From Rubrivirga marina (GTDB taxonomy: Bacteria; Bacteroidota; Rhodothermia; Rhodothermales; Rubricoccaceae), in NCBI RefSeq assembly GCF_002283365.1, contig NZ_MQWD01000001.1, positions 3,996,711 to 4,060,710 of the forward strand: 64,000 nucleotides of DNA, given 5' to 3'. The notes beneath the pieces are model-generated. The model searched no databases. It worked only from the letters and a program-made list of their open reading frames with translations, and had not been told where the DNA came from. The position numbers and the translations under genes are program-made. The number at the start of each line of letters is the position of its first letter. Position 1 is the first letter of the stretch. Positions 48,112 through 56,207 of this stretch are shown here, one piece after another.

Positions 48112-49243
48112 GCGATGCCACGCTCTCGAAGAGGGCGTCGAAGCGGGGCGCCATGAGCGGCCACGCGAGGTCGGCGGGGACCTCGCGGAGGACGTCGCCC
48201 GGAAGCGGGTGGGCGTCGCCGCGGAGGATGGCGCGGAGCGTCTCGAAGAGGGCGTCCTCCGAGTCGTAGAGGACCGGCGCGTGGAGGAGCGGGCGGTGGA
48301 GCCGCTCCGGGATCAGCTCGGGGTAGGTCAGCCGGTTGGGCAGGAGCGGGTGGCAGCCGCAGTGGATGGCCTCCAGCATCGAGATGCCGAAGAACTCGTG
48401 GACCGACGTCGAGACGACGACGTCGGAGCGCCAGAGGAGCGCGGCGTAGTCGGCGAACGACTCGGCGTAGCCGTAGTGGAGCACGCGCTCGGCGTAGCGC
48501 CGGAAGCCGGCCTCGAACGCCGGCGGCTGCTCGGCGAACGTCTTGCCGGCGAGGATCAGGCGGAACCGCTCGCCGGCGTCGTCGAGCCGGTTCATCACCC
48601 GGAAGAAGGCCTCGGGGTTCTTGTCGTACTCCCAGCGGTGGTTCCACAGGACGACCGGAGGGCCGGGCTCGCGCTGGCGTCGCGCCTCGGCGGCCGGCCG
48701 GGCCGCGTCGAGGCCGGCGAGGTCGAGCCCGAGCCGGAGCACCCGGCTCTTCTCGCGCAGCGCCGGGAGCTCTCCGACGTGGGCGTAGTCGGGGAACCGC
48801 CGGAGGAGGTCGGGGAGCGCGCCGAAGAACTCGTCGCGGTGGAACCGGCTGTTGAACACGACGCGGTCCGCCGTGAGGGCCGAGAGGTAGTTGATCCAGG
48901 CGTACGTGTAGTCCCGCTCGCGCCCCTCCTTGAGCGGGTACGTCAGCTGGTTCTCGTGGAAGTAGAGGACGACCGGGACGTCGGCCAGCACGTCGCGCGT
49001 GAGCGCGAGGAACGCCGGCACGTTGACCATGTCGGTCGCGAACACGAGGTCGGGCCGCCAACCGTCGGCGAGCAACGCGCGCGTCTTGTCGGCGAGCGTG
49101 ACCGCCCCGCCCTGCATCCGCCACTTCCAGTACCGCGCGGCCATCTCGACCACGCGGACGTCGTGCGCGCTGTGTGCGATGAGCCCTGTGAGGAACCGCT
49201 TGTGGGACCCTCCGAACCAGGGCTCGAGCGCGAGGACGTTCAT
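48092..49243 (-). CDS. QTMAN (GTDC1)-like glycosyltransferase
   Basis: A 383-residue GT-B glycosyltransferase whose N-terminal half is a DUF3524/tRNA-queuosine mannosyltransferase-type domain: LALEPWFGGSHKRFLTGL (residues 4-21), RYWKWRMQGGA, FATDMVNVPAFLAL, and LYFHENQLTYPLKEGRERDYTYAWINYLSAL. The C-terminal GT4 half has LWNHRWEYDKNPEAFF and VVVSTSVHEFFGISMLEAIHCGCHPLLPN. The animal homologue (GTDC1) mannosylates queuosine in tRNA-Asp. Whether the bacterial protein modifies tRNA or another acceptor is not known. The 5' end of this gene faces a short gene at 49294. Confidence 0.9.
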   Translation of the reverse strand: MNVLALEPWFGGSHKRFLTGLIAHSAHDVRVVEMAARYWKWRMQGGAVTLADKTRALLADGWRPDLVFATDMVNVPAFLALTRDVLADVPVVLYFHENQLTYPLKEGRERDYTYAWINYLSALTADRVVFNSRFHRDEFFGALPDLLRRFPDYAHVGELPALREKSRVLRLGLDLAGLDAARPAAEARRQREPGPPVVLWNHRWEYDKNPEAFFRVMNRLDDAGERFRLILAGKTFAEQPPAFEAGFRRYAERVLHYGYAESFADYAALLWRSDVVVSTSVHEFFGISMLEAIHCGCHPLLPNRLTYPELIPERLHRPLLHAPVLYDSEDALFETLRAILRGDAHPLPGDVLREVPADLAWPLMAPRFDALFESVASPASVGP

Positions 49244-49293
49244 GAGTGAAGGGCAAAGGGAGATGGGCGACGAGTCCCTTTACTCATCACGGG

Positions 49294-49527
49294 TCATCCA
49301 CCCCCCGCCAACTCGGCGTCGAGCGCCGTGGCTTCATCGTCGGTCGTCGGACGGACGATGGCGATCTCGCGGACCTGGAGCGCCTGCCGGAGCCGTGCGT
49401 CCTTGACCTCGGGCGCCGTGACGGGGCGCTCCTCGCCCGCGGTCATGTGGAGGGTCCGCGTATCGAGGCGGAGGTCGAGCGCGTCCTCGGACACGTTCTT
49501 GATGATCATCCCTCGGCGTTCGGGCAT
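49294..49527 (-). CDS. small protein of unknown function
   Basis: A 77-residue frame (MPERRGMIIKNVSEDALDLRLDTRTLHMTAGEERPVTAPEVKDARLRQALQVREIAIVRPT...) with the look of a small beta-sandwich or tail-fibre-like module. An internal ATG at 49509 opens MIIKNVSED and may be the real start (71 residues). No family is recognised. It is divergent from comF, with 63 bp between starts. Confidence 0.5.
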   Translation of the reverse strand: MPERRGMIIKNVSEDALDLRLDTRTLHMTAGEERPVTAPEVKDARLRQALQVREIAIVRPTTDDEATALDAELAGGG

Positions 49528-49590
49528 AGGAGGCGGGCTTGGACGGGAAAGGGGTGGCCAAGATATTGCGTGGCGCCCGCCCGAATCCGT

Positions 49591-50307
49591 GTGACTTCGC
49601 CCCGCCCCCTCCGGTCCACCGCCCACCGCCTCGGCAGACTCGCCCGCGGGCTCGTGGACGGCCTCGCGGGCCTGGCCTACCCGGCGCTCTGCCTCGGCTG
49701 CGAGGCCCGCCTTCCCGACCCCGTCGACGCGCTCTGCGCCACGTGCCTCCGTGGCCTCCCCCGCGCCGACGCCGAGGCGGTCACCCGACTGCTTGCCCAC
49801 GACCCGGCCGTCGGGGCCGCCGTCGCGCTGTGGGCCTTCGACCCGGGCGGGACCGTCCGCCGCGTCCAGCACGCGCTGAAGTACGGGGGCCGGCCGGCGC
49901 TCGGCGTCCCACTTGGCCGTGTGCTCGGGCTGGCGGCCCGCGACGCCGGCGTGTCGGTCGAGATCGTCGCCCCGGTCCCGCTGGCGCGGCTCCGGTCCCT
50001 CGACCGCGGCTACAACCAGTCGGCCGCGCTCGCCGAGGGCGTGGCCGCAGCGCTGGACGTGCCCGTCGCCGACCTCCTCGTCCGCACCCGACCCACGCGG
50101 TCGCAGGCGGCGCTCTCGGCGAGCGCCCGCCGCGAGAACGTGGCCGGCGCCTTCGCCCTCGCCCCCGGTGCCGATGTCTCGGGCCGCCGTGTCCTTCTGA
50201 TCGACGACGTCCTCACGACCGGCGCCACGCTCGCCGCCGCCGCCCGCCCGCTCGCCGAGGCCGGCGCTCGCGTCGACGTCGCCGCCCTCGCGCTCGCCGG
50301 GGCGTGA
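49591..50307 (+). CDS. comF: ComF-family phosphoribosyltransferase-like protein
   Basis: A 238-residue ComF/GntX family protein: N-terminal zinc finger CLGCEARLPDPVDALCATC (about residues 34-53), then LKYGGRPALGVPLGRVL, IVAPVPLARLRSLDRGYNQSAALAEGVA, TRSQAALSASARRENVAGAFAL and the PRPP-binding loop RRVLLIDDVLTTGATLAAAA (about 205-220). In naturally competent bacteria ComF is required for DNA uptake into the cytoplasm; in others its role is unclear. No other competence gene is in this window, but a type IV filament locus lies at 0.4-8.3 kb. The start is GTG at 49591. Confidence 0.94.
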   Translation: MTSPRPLRSTAHRLGRLARGLVDGLAGLAYPALCLGCEARLPDPVDALCATCLRGLPRADAEAVTRLLAHDPAVGAAVALWAFDPGGTVRRVQHALKYGGRPALGVPLGRVLGLAARDAGVSVEIVAPVPLARLRSLDRGYNQSAALAEGVAAALDVPVADLLVRTRPTRSQAALSASARRENVAGAFALAPGADVSGRRVLLIDDVLTTGATLAAAARPLAEAGARVDVAALALAGA

Positions 50308-50334
50308 GGCGAGGGGCCACCGGCCACGGGCGAG

Positions 50335-50946
50335 CTACCCCAGCTCCACCCGCCTCGGGCACAGCGCGGCCTCAGCCGGGTCGTTCGTAGCGAGGACCAC
50401 GACACGTGAGCCGTCGGCGACGAGAGAGGCCGTGAGGTCGCGGCCGGCCGCGTCGAGCGTGGCGCCGGGCTCGTCCAGCAGGAGGACCGGCGGGTCGTGG
50501 ACGAGCGCGGTCGCGAGGCGGAGCCGCTGGCGCATCCCGGTCGAGAACGCCGCGACGGGGTCGTCCATCCGCCCCCAGAGGCCGACGCGGTCGAGCGTCG
50601 CTTCGACGCGGGCCGCGGCGTCGGGGAGCGCGCGGGCGCGGGTGAGGAAGGCGAGCGTCTCACGCGCCGTGAGCGCGTCGTAGAGGTCGAGGGCGGGGGC
50701 CACGTAGCCGACGCGGAGCGGCACGTCGCGGGCCGGAATCGTGGCGCCGTTGATCTCGAGGCGAGCCTCGCCGCCGGTCGGGGCCAGGAGCCCGGCGAAC
50801 AGGAGGAGGAGCGTCGACTTGCCCGAGCCGTTGGCGCCGAGCACGGCCAACGGGGCGCCGGGCTCGACCGCCACCGTCAGACCATCGAAGAGCCGCCGAC
50901 GGCCGAAGCGCATCGAGAGCTGGTCGGCGGCGAGACGGGCGGGCAC
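50335..50946 (-). CDS. ABC transporter ATPase, short form
   Basis: A 203-residue ABC ATPase subunit: Walker A GANGSGKSTLLLLFAGLL (about residues 37-46), signature FSTGMRQRLRLATALVHDP (about 137), Walker B VLLLDEPGATLD. The length and the ALYD/LDLYDALTARETLAFLTRA segment place it near the ABC-2/CcmA-type exporters, but no permease gene is adjacent in this window, so its partner is elsewhere. The start is uncertain; a GTG at 50946 is used because upstream frame is low-complexity. It is convergent with comF (28 bp). Confidence 0.85.
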   Translation of the reverse strand: MPARLAADQLSMRFGRRRLFDGLTVAVEPGAPLAVLGANGSGKSTLLLLFAGLLAPTGGEARLEINGATIPARDVPLRVGYVAPALDLYDALTARETLAFLTRARALPDAAARVEATLDRVGLWGRMDDPVAAFSTGMRQRLRLATALVHDPPVLLLDEPGATLDAAGRDLTASLVADGSRVVVLATNDPAEAALCPRRVELG

Positions 50947-51018
50947 GGGGCGGTCGGGGGGGACCGGAGAAGCTACCGACGGGCAGAACAGACCCGGCGG
51001 CCCGTCCGTACCGCCCTC

Positions 51019-51612
51019 ATGCGCCCCGCTCACCCGCTCTCTCTCGCGGTGGCCCTGGCCCTCGCCGCGACGGCGTGCGAGCCGGCCCCGCCCGCGCCCG
51101 CCCCCGTCGTCGCGGCCGACTCGATGGGCATGGCCTCCCCCCTGCCGCCAGACACGGTCGACGTGCAGGGGGTGACCGAGGCGCGGGCAGTGATCGCCCC
51201 GGTCGGCGACGGTGAGGTGGAAGGCGCGGTGACGTTCACGCGAGTGGCCGGCGGCGTCCGCGTCCACGCGTCATTGGAGGGGCTGAGCGCGAGCGACTTC
51301 CACGCCCTCCAGGTCCTGCGCGGCCGAGACTGCGACGCGGACCCGACGGTCCACCTCGGGGCCGAGGCGGGCGCCCCGCACGGGGGGCCGTATTCGCCTC
51401 CCGGCCTCCGCCACGCCGGCGACCTCGGCAACGTCCGCGGCGACGACGGCGACGGGCGCTACGACCGGATCGACCCCGAGCTCTCGCTCGATGGCACGGC
51501 GTCGCTCGTCGGGCGCGCCGTCGTCCTCCGCGCCGGGCGCGACGACGCGGCCTCGCCCGACGGCGCCGCGGGCGACGTCATCGGGTGCGGCATCGCCGAG
51601 AGGGTCCGATGA
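51019..51612 (+). CDS. SodC-like lipoprotein with damaged copper site
   Basis: A 197-residue lipoprotein (lipobox ATAC, Cys20) with a Cu/Zn superoxide dismutase fold. The zinc ligands seem kept: His112, His121 (HGG), His132 and Asp135 in RHAGDLGN. Of the copper ligands, only one remains: FHALQ (residues 94-98) replaces FHxH, and VVLRAGRDD (Arg171) replaces VVHA. The disulfide pair is probably Cys105/Cys180. A SOD activity is therefore unlikely; a structural or copper/zinc-handling role is possible. Its stop overlaps the ATG of the next gene (ATGA). Confidence 0.85.
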   Translation: MRPAHPLSLAVALALAATACEPAPPAPAPVVAADSMGMASPLPPDTVDVQGVTEARAVIAPVGDGEVEGAVTFTRVAGGVRVHASLEGLSASDFHALQVLRGRDCDADPTVHLGAEAGAPHGGPYSPPGLRHAGDLGNVRGDDGDGRYDRIDPELSLDGTASLVGRAVVLRAGRDDAASPDGAAGDVIGCGIAERVR

Positions 51613-52439
51613 GGCAGGCCGCGCTTCCCCTCGCCGCTCTCGTGCTGGGCCTCGGACTCGGCTGGGTCCTCCACACCCAGACCACGCCGCCCGCCCCCCC
51701 GCCGCCGCCCGCCGCCGGCACCGCCCCCGCCGTCGACTCGCTCGAGACGTTCGTGGCGCGGCTCCGCGGCCGGTTCGAGCAGCTCCGCGAGCCGACGTCG
51801 TTCGAGGAGAACCGCCTCCGCCGGCCGAGCACGCCGTCGTACACCGAGCACCTCGACATGGCCGACTCGCTCGGCGTGCCGCCGCTCGAGAGCGAGGCCG
51901 ACCTCGACCGCCACCTCCGCACGGGCGAGCTCGTCCCGCTCGTCGACAACGAGTACTACGTCCTCCGCGTTCTGGAGCACTCGAAGCCGTTCGTCCGCCC
52001 CCTCATGATCGAGCGGCTGGAGGAGATCGGCGAACGGTTCCAGGCGGAGCTCGCGGAGGCCGGGCTCCCGCCGTACCGGTTCGCGATCTCGTCGGCCCTC
52101 CGGACGGCCGACCTCCAGGACGACCTCCAGCAGTCGAACCGGAACGCCGCGACGGGCCGCTCCAGCCATGAGTACGGCGCCTCCGTCGACCTCGTCTACA
52201 CGCGCTACGCGCTCTGGCCGACGGCCGCCGACACGCTCACGGTCCCGTTTTCCGACGCCGCCACGCCGACCGCCCAGCGCCTCGCCATCCGCTGGGCCGA
52301 CGACCTCGCGGGGACCTACGACGACCGCCTGTTCGGCGCGCTGGCGCGTGTGCTCGGGAGGATGCAGGACGAAGGCGAGCTGCTGGTGCTGCTGGAGGAC
52401 GAGCAGCCCGTCTTCCACATCACGATCGACGGCGAGTAA
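51609..52439 (+). CDS. DUF5715 protein, peptidase M15-like, copy 1
   Basis: A 276-residue exported or anchored protein (N-terminal helix LPLAALVLGLGLGWVLHTQ) of the DUF5715 type. The C-terminal half has FAISSALRTADLQDDLQQ and the M15 peptidase-like motif SSHEYGASVDLVY (SxHxxGxxxD, about residues 187-200), ending with PVFHITIDGE, which would supply the second metal-binding His. D-Ala-D-Ala or L,D carboxypeptidase activity on peptidoglycan is a reasonable guess. It overlaps the SodC-like gene by four bases, so the two are co-translated. A paralogue follows 77 bp downstream. Confidence 0.85.
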   Translation: MRQAALPLAALVLGLGLGWVLHTQTTPPAPPPPPAAGTAPAVDSLETFVARLRGRFEQLREPTSFEENRLRRPSTPSYTEHLDMADSLGVPPLESEADLDRHLRTGELVPLVDNEYYVLRVLEHSKPFVRPLMIERLEEIGERFQAELAEAGLPPYRFAISSALRTADLQDDLQQSNRNAATGRSSHEYGASVDLVYTRYALWPTAADTLTVPFSDAATPTAQRLAIRWADDLAGTYDDRLFGALARVLGRMQDEGELLVLLEDEQPVFHITIDGE

Positions 52440-52516
52440 CGCGCTCGCGAAGAGCCGACGCCGCGGGAACGATCCGGCCGGACGTCCTTTTCCTCGACTC
52501 GTCCCTCCGCCGCTCC

Positions 52517-53452
52517 GTGTCCGCCTCCCCGCCCGACGTCCAGCCTCTCATCGAGCCCCGGCCGGATTCGGAGCCGATGGCGCCGCTGCCCCCACGCCCG
52601 CGCTACCGCAAGAAGCGGTGGTGGGCGGTCGGCCTGGGGCTCGCTCTCGTCGGGGCCGCAATCGTGTTCGGGGTCCGGACGAACCGGGGGATCGAGGCCA
52701 CCTTCGCGGTCCAGGAGCGGTACGTCGCCGAGGTCGAGCGCGCGTTCGAGTCGATCCCGATGCTCTCGGACGAGGAGATCGCCCTCCTCCGCCGCTCGCG
52801 GAACGCCCGACACGTCGAACTGGCCGAGACGTTCGGCGTCGGCCCGCCCGACACGCGCGCCGAGGCCGACAGCCTCGGCGACCGCTACGCCTTCGTCACG
52901 ATCGAGACGGACTCGCTCTACACGGTCCTCCCCGGTGAGTACTCGGTCCCCCGCCTCACGCCGAGCGCGGCGGCCTCGCTCGACAGCATCGCCGTCCGGT
53001 TCCGAGAGAAGCTGGACCAGCGGGGCCTCCCGCCGTTCCGGTTCGCCGTCTCCTCGGTCTGGCGGACGGGCGCCGACCAAGCGGCCCTCCGCGGCGGCAA
53101 CGTCAACGCCGCCGCCGGCCGCTCCAGCCACGAGTACGGGACGACGTACGACATCACGTACAACCCGACGCGCTACTCGCCGGCCCCCGACGCGCTCCCG
53201 CCGCCGCCGCGCGTCGACGACCGCGTGCCCGGCTTCCTGCACGAGGTCGTCCGCGAGCGGCTCGTGGCGGAGCAGCGGGCCGACCTCGATCGGCTCGCCG
53301 CCGACTACCCGTCGCGGCTGACGGCGGCGCTCGGCCGCGCGCTCATCGAGTTGGAGGACGAGGGCGTGCTGGCGGTCGTCCGCGAGCGGCGCCAGCCGGT
53401 GTACCACGTGACGGTCGCCCGGCGGCTCGTGCCGCGCCCCGCCGCCGAGTAG
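52517..53452 (+). CDS. DUF5715 protein, peptidase M15-like, copy 2
   Basis: A 311-residue paralogue of the preceding protein, with a cytoplasmic Pro-rich N-terminus, one membrane helix (VGLGLALVGAAIVFGV, about residues 39-55) and the same distal motifs: FAVSSVWRTGADQ, SSHEYGTTYDITY (about 205-217) and PVYHVTVARR near the end. The middle of the catalytic region differs from copy 1, suggesting different substrates. The start is a GTG at 52517; an in-frame ATG 60 bp later would drop the first 20 residues. Confidence 0.84.
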   Translation: MSASPPDVQPLIEPRPDSEPMAPLPPRPRYRKKRWWAVGLGLALVGAAIVFGVRTNRGIEATFAVQERYVAEVERAFESIPMLSDEEIALLRRSRNARHVELAETFGVGPPDTRAEADSLGDRYAFVTIETDSLYTVLPGEYSVPRLTPSAAASLDSIAVRFREKLDQRGLPPFRFAVSSVWRTGADQAALRGGNVNAAAGRSSHEYGTTYDITYNPTRYSPAPDALPPPPRVDDRVPGFLHEVVRERLVAEQRADLDRLAADYPSRLTAALGRALIELEDEGVLAVVRERRQPVYHVTVARRLVPRPAAE

Positions 53453-53454
53453 CC

Positions 53455-53474
53455 CCGCCTCGGCGCCGAGGCGG
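53455..53474. repeat. dispersed GC palindrome, perfect copy
   Basis: The exact 20-bp palindrome CCGCCTCGGCGCCGAGGCGG starts two bases after the DUF5715 copy 2 stop and 47 bp before the polymerase gene. The same 20 bases occur at 62339-62358. Confidence 0.85.
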
Positions 53475-53521
53475 AGGGAGCCGGGGCGGGTGACGGAGCG
53501 TCGTCGTCGCTGCGGGGTAGG

Positions 53522-55873
53522 ATGGCCGAGATGCCCGCCCTCGACGCCCCCGACGACGACGCCCTCCTCTACGGCCACGACCCGGCCGAGCGGATCGTCG
53601 CGCTCCACCCGGTCGGGCCGGCCGCGATGCGGCTCTACCGCCGCCGCTCGCCCACGGAGGTCACGACCGAGGACGTCCGCGTCCACCCGTTCTTTTTCCT
53701 GTCGGATGTCGACCTGCTCCGCGGCTTCCCGCGCGACCGGTTCCAGTTCCAGGAGCTCGACGGCGCCGGCTTCTTCCGGTACGTGGTCGCCTTCCCCGAC
53801 CGGAACAGCTACTTCGACGCGCTCCGCCACGTCGAGCGGACGACGGAGACCGAGAAGAGCCGTCCCGACGAGGTCTACCTCCCCGGCTCGCCCGAGCAGC
53901 AGTACCTCATGCAGACCGGGCGGACGCTGTTCAAGGGGATGGACTTTTCCGACCTCGTCCGCCTCCAGCTCGACATCGAGGTTTACAGCCCCGAGGGGTT
54001 CCCGCAGGCGACGACGCCGGAGCACCGCGTGATCCTCGTCGCGCTCAGCGACTCGACCGGGTGGAATCGGCTCGTCGGCGCCCCGGGCATGACGGAGGAG
54101 GAGGTCCTGCGCGAGACCCTGAGCCTCGTCAAGGAGCGCGACCCCGACGTCATCGAGGGCCACAACATCTTCGGGTTCGACCTGCCGTACGTGTTCGAGC
54201 GGTGCCGTCGGCACGGCATCCCGGTCGACCTCGGGCGCGACGGGAGCCTCCCCCGCTCCTACCCGACCTCGATGCGGTTCGCCGAGCGGTCGGTCGAGTT
54301 CGAGGCCGTCGAGATCGCCGGGCGGCACGTCATCGACACGCTCCACCAGGTGATGGCGTTCGACGTGTTCAAGCGGGACCTCCCGAACTACACGCTCAAG
54401 GGCGCGGCGAAGTACTTCGGCTTCGCCCCGGAGGGCCGGACGTACGTGCCGGGCGACGAGATCGCGCACGTGTGGGACACCGACCCGCACCGGCTCATGG
54501 AGTACGCCATCGACGACGCGACGGAGACGGAGCGGCTGGCGCGGCACCTCAGCGGGAGCACGTTCTACCTCACGCAGATGGTGCCGATGCCGTACGCCCA
54601 GGCCGCCCGCACCGGCCCGGCGGCGAAGGTCGAGGCCCTCTTCGTCCGCGGCTACCTCCACGCCCGCCACAGCCTCCCGCGCGCCGACTTCGGCTCGCAG
54701 GTCGTCGGCGGCTACACCGACGTGTTCGTGACCGGCGTCGTCGGGCCCGTCGTCTACGCCGACGTCGAGAGCCTGTACCCGTCGATCATGCTCCACTACG
54801 ACGTCCAGCCGAAGGGCGACGCGCTGGGTCTGTTCCCGCGCCTCCTCCGGCGCCTGACGGACCTCCGGTTCGAGACGAAGGACGCCATGCGCGAGGCCGA
54901 CGACGCCCACGACCGCGGCGAGCTCGACGCCCGCCAGTCGGCGTTCAAGATCGTCATCAACAGCTTCTACGGGAACATGGGCTTCGGCTACGCCCTGTTC
55001 AACGACTTCGCCGAGGCGGACCGGGTCGCGCGGACGGGGCAGGAGCTCCTCCGCCAGATCATCCGGCTGGCGCGAGACGCTGGGGCGAAGGTCGTCGAGG
55101 TCGACACCGACGGCGTCTTGTTCATCCCGCCGGACGGCGTGGAGGGCGAAGCCGCCGAGCGCGCGTTCGTCCGCGACCTCAGCGAGCAGATGCCGGAGGG
55201 GATCCGGATCGGGTTCGACGGCCGCTTCCGGCGGATGCTCTCGTACAAGAAGAAGAACTACGCGCTCCTCGACTACGACGGGCACCTGAAGTTCAAGGGG
55301 TCGAGCCTCGTGTCGCGCTCGTCGGAGCGGTTCGGACGGCGGTTCGTGCGCGAGGCGATCCGGCTGCTCCTCGAGGAGGACGTCCGAGCGCTCCACGACC
55401 TCTACCTCCGACACCGGCGCCAGATCGAGGCCCACGACTGGTTGGGCGTCGAGAGTTTCCAGCGCGTCGAGACGCTGAAGGCGTCGATCGAGCAGTACGA
55501 GCGGGCGGTCGCCGCCGGCGAGCGGACCCGGAGCGCGGCCTACGAGGTCGCCCGGCAGGAAGCCGAGCGGACCGGACGCCGGCCTCGCATCGGCGACCGG
55601 GTGGCGTACTACATCGCCGAGGGGGGCGGGCGCGTGTTCGAGGCGGCCAAGCCGGCCGAGGCCTGGGACCCCGAGGCTCCCGACGAGTCGACGGCGTTCT
55701 ACCTCGACCGCCTCGACCAGCTCGCGGGCCGGTTCGAGCCGTTCTTCGAGACCGCGGCCCAGTTCCAGCTCGTGTTCTCGGAGGAGGACCTGTTCGGGTT
55801 CGACCCCGCCTCCGTCCGCCTCGTCGTCCGCGAGCGCGACCCCGACGAGGTCGAAGACGACGTCCCGTTTTGA
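53522..55873 (+). CDS. family-B DNA polymerase
   Basis: A 783-residue B-family polymerase with 3'-5' exonuclease. Exo motifs: LDIEVY (about residue 149), EGHNIFGFDLPYV, and YAIDDATET. Polymerase motifs: DVESLYPSI (about 414), KIVINSFYGNMG (about 476) and VDTDGVLF (DTDG at 528). All catalytic residues are present. Domain lengths are close to E. coli Pol II (polB), and roles in repair or damage bypass are expected. Codon usage matches its neighbours. It follows the DUF5715 pair by 69 bp and may be independent of them. Confidence 0.95.
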   Translation: MAEMPALDAPDDDALLYGHDPAERIVALHPVGPAAMRLYRRRSPTEVTTEDVRVHPFFFLSDVDLLRGFPRDRFQFQELDGAGFFRYVVAFPDRNSYFDALRHVERTTETEKSRPDEVYLPGSPEQQYLMQTGRTLFKGMDFSDLVRLQLDIEVYSPEGFPQATTPEHRVILVALSDSTGWNRLVGAPGMTEEEVLRETLSLVKERDPDVIEGHNIFGFDLPYVFERCRRHGIPVDLGRDGSLPRSYPTSMRFAERSVEFEAVEIAGRHVIDTLHQVMAFDVFKRDLPNYTLKGAAKYFGFAPEGRTYVPGDEIAHVWDTDPHRLMEYAIDDATETERLARHLSGSTFYLTQMVPMPYAQAARTGPAAKVEALFVRGYLHARHSLPRADFGSQVVGGYTDVFVTGVVGPVVYADVESLYPSIMLHYDVQPKGDALGLFPRLLRRLTDLRFETKDAMREADDAHDRGELDARQSAFKIVINSFYGNMGFGYALFNDFAEADRVARTGQELLRQIIRLARDAGAKVVEVDTDGVLFIPPDGVEGEAAERAFVRDLSEQMPEGIRIGFDGRFRRMLSYKKKNYALLDYDGHLKFKGSSLVSRSSERFGRRFVREAIRLLLEEDVRALHDLYLRHRRQIEAHDWLGVESFQRVETLKASIEQYERAVAAGERTRSAAYEVARQEAERTGRRPRIGDRVAYYIAEGGGRVFEAAKPAEAWDPEAPDESTAFYLDRLDQLAGRFEPFFETAAQFQLVFSEEDLFGFDPASVRLVVRERDPDEVEDDVPF

Positions 55874-56207
55874 CGCCATGGGGATTCCCCCGGTGCGTCT
55901 TGTAAGACAAACTCCGACAAGCCCGTAAAGGGAGTTCGAAGCGCTGACAGCGGAAGAACTGCACGGAGCACACGTCCGTGCGCATCGGTGGCTCCACCCG
56001 ACAGCCCCATCATGAACCGATTCCTGACCCTGCTCACGCTCTGCCTTGTGCTGATCGTCGTCTTCATCGCGGCGACCTGAGGTCCTGACGCGGCCCTGTA
56101 GGTGAAGCGCTGACGGCGGCGTCGGCGCAGGACACGTCGGTGGCTAGGGGGCGAACCCGGGAGGTCTCGGGCTCATGCAACGAGTCCATTCCACAACGCC
56201 CTCCCTG
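55874..56207. other. 334-bp region with a possible 22-residue peptide gene
   Basis: Between the polymerase gene and the first FAS1 gene I find one possible tiny gene at 56012-56080. A patch around 55900-55935 with TTGTAAGACAAACTCCGACAAGCCCGTAAAGG is locally AT-rich and may hold a promoter. No other frame is credible. Confidence 0.5.
56012..56080 (+). CDS. possible 22-residue single-helix peptide
   Basis: ATG at 56012 opens MNRFLTLLTLCLVLIVVFIA and ends AT at a TGA (56078-56080), a 22-residue peptide that is one hydrophobic helix with a basic N-terminus. Such peptides are often real in bacteria (membrane regulators). It lies in a 334-bp gene-free gap with an AT-richer stretch upstream. No homologue is claimed. 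Confidence 0.35.
   Translation: MNRFLTLLTLCLVLIVVFIAAT

Noticed and set aside
50335-50946. Naming the short ABC ATPase CcmA.
   Set aside because: Length and signature fit loosely, but no CcmB, CcmC or heme-handling gene is near, so the specific name is not supported.
52316-55879. A very long minus-strand open frame opposite the family-B polymerase (about 1190 codons).
   Set aside because: The plus strand encodes a complete polymerase with every catalytic motif; the antisense frame is Arg/Glu/Val-rich, typical of high-GC shadows.
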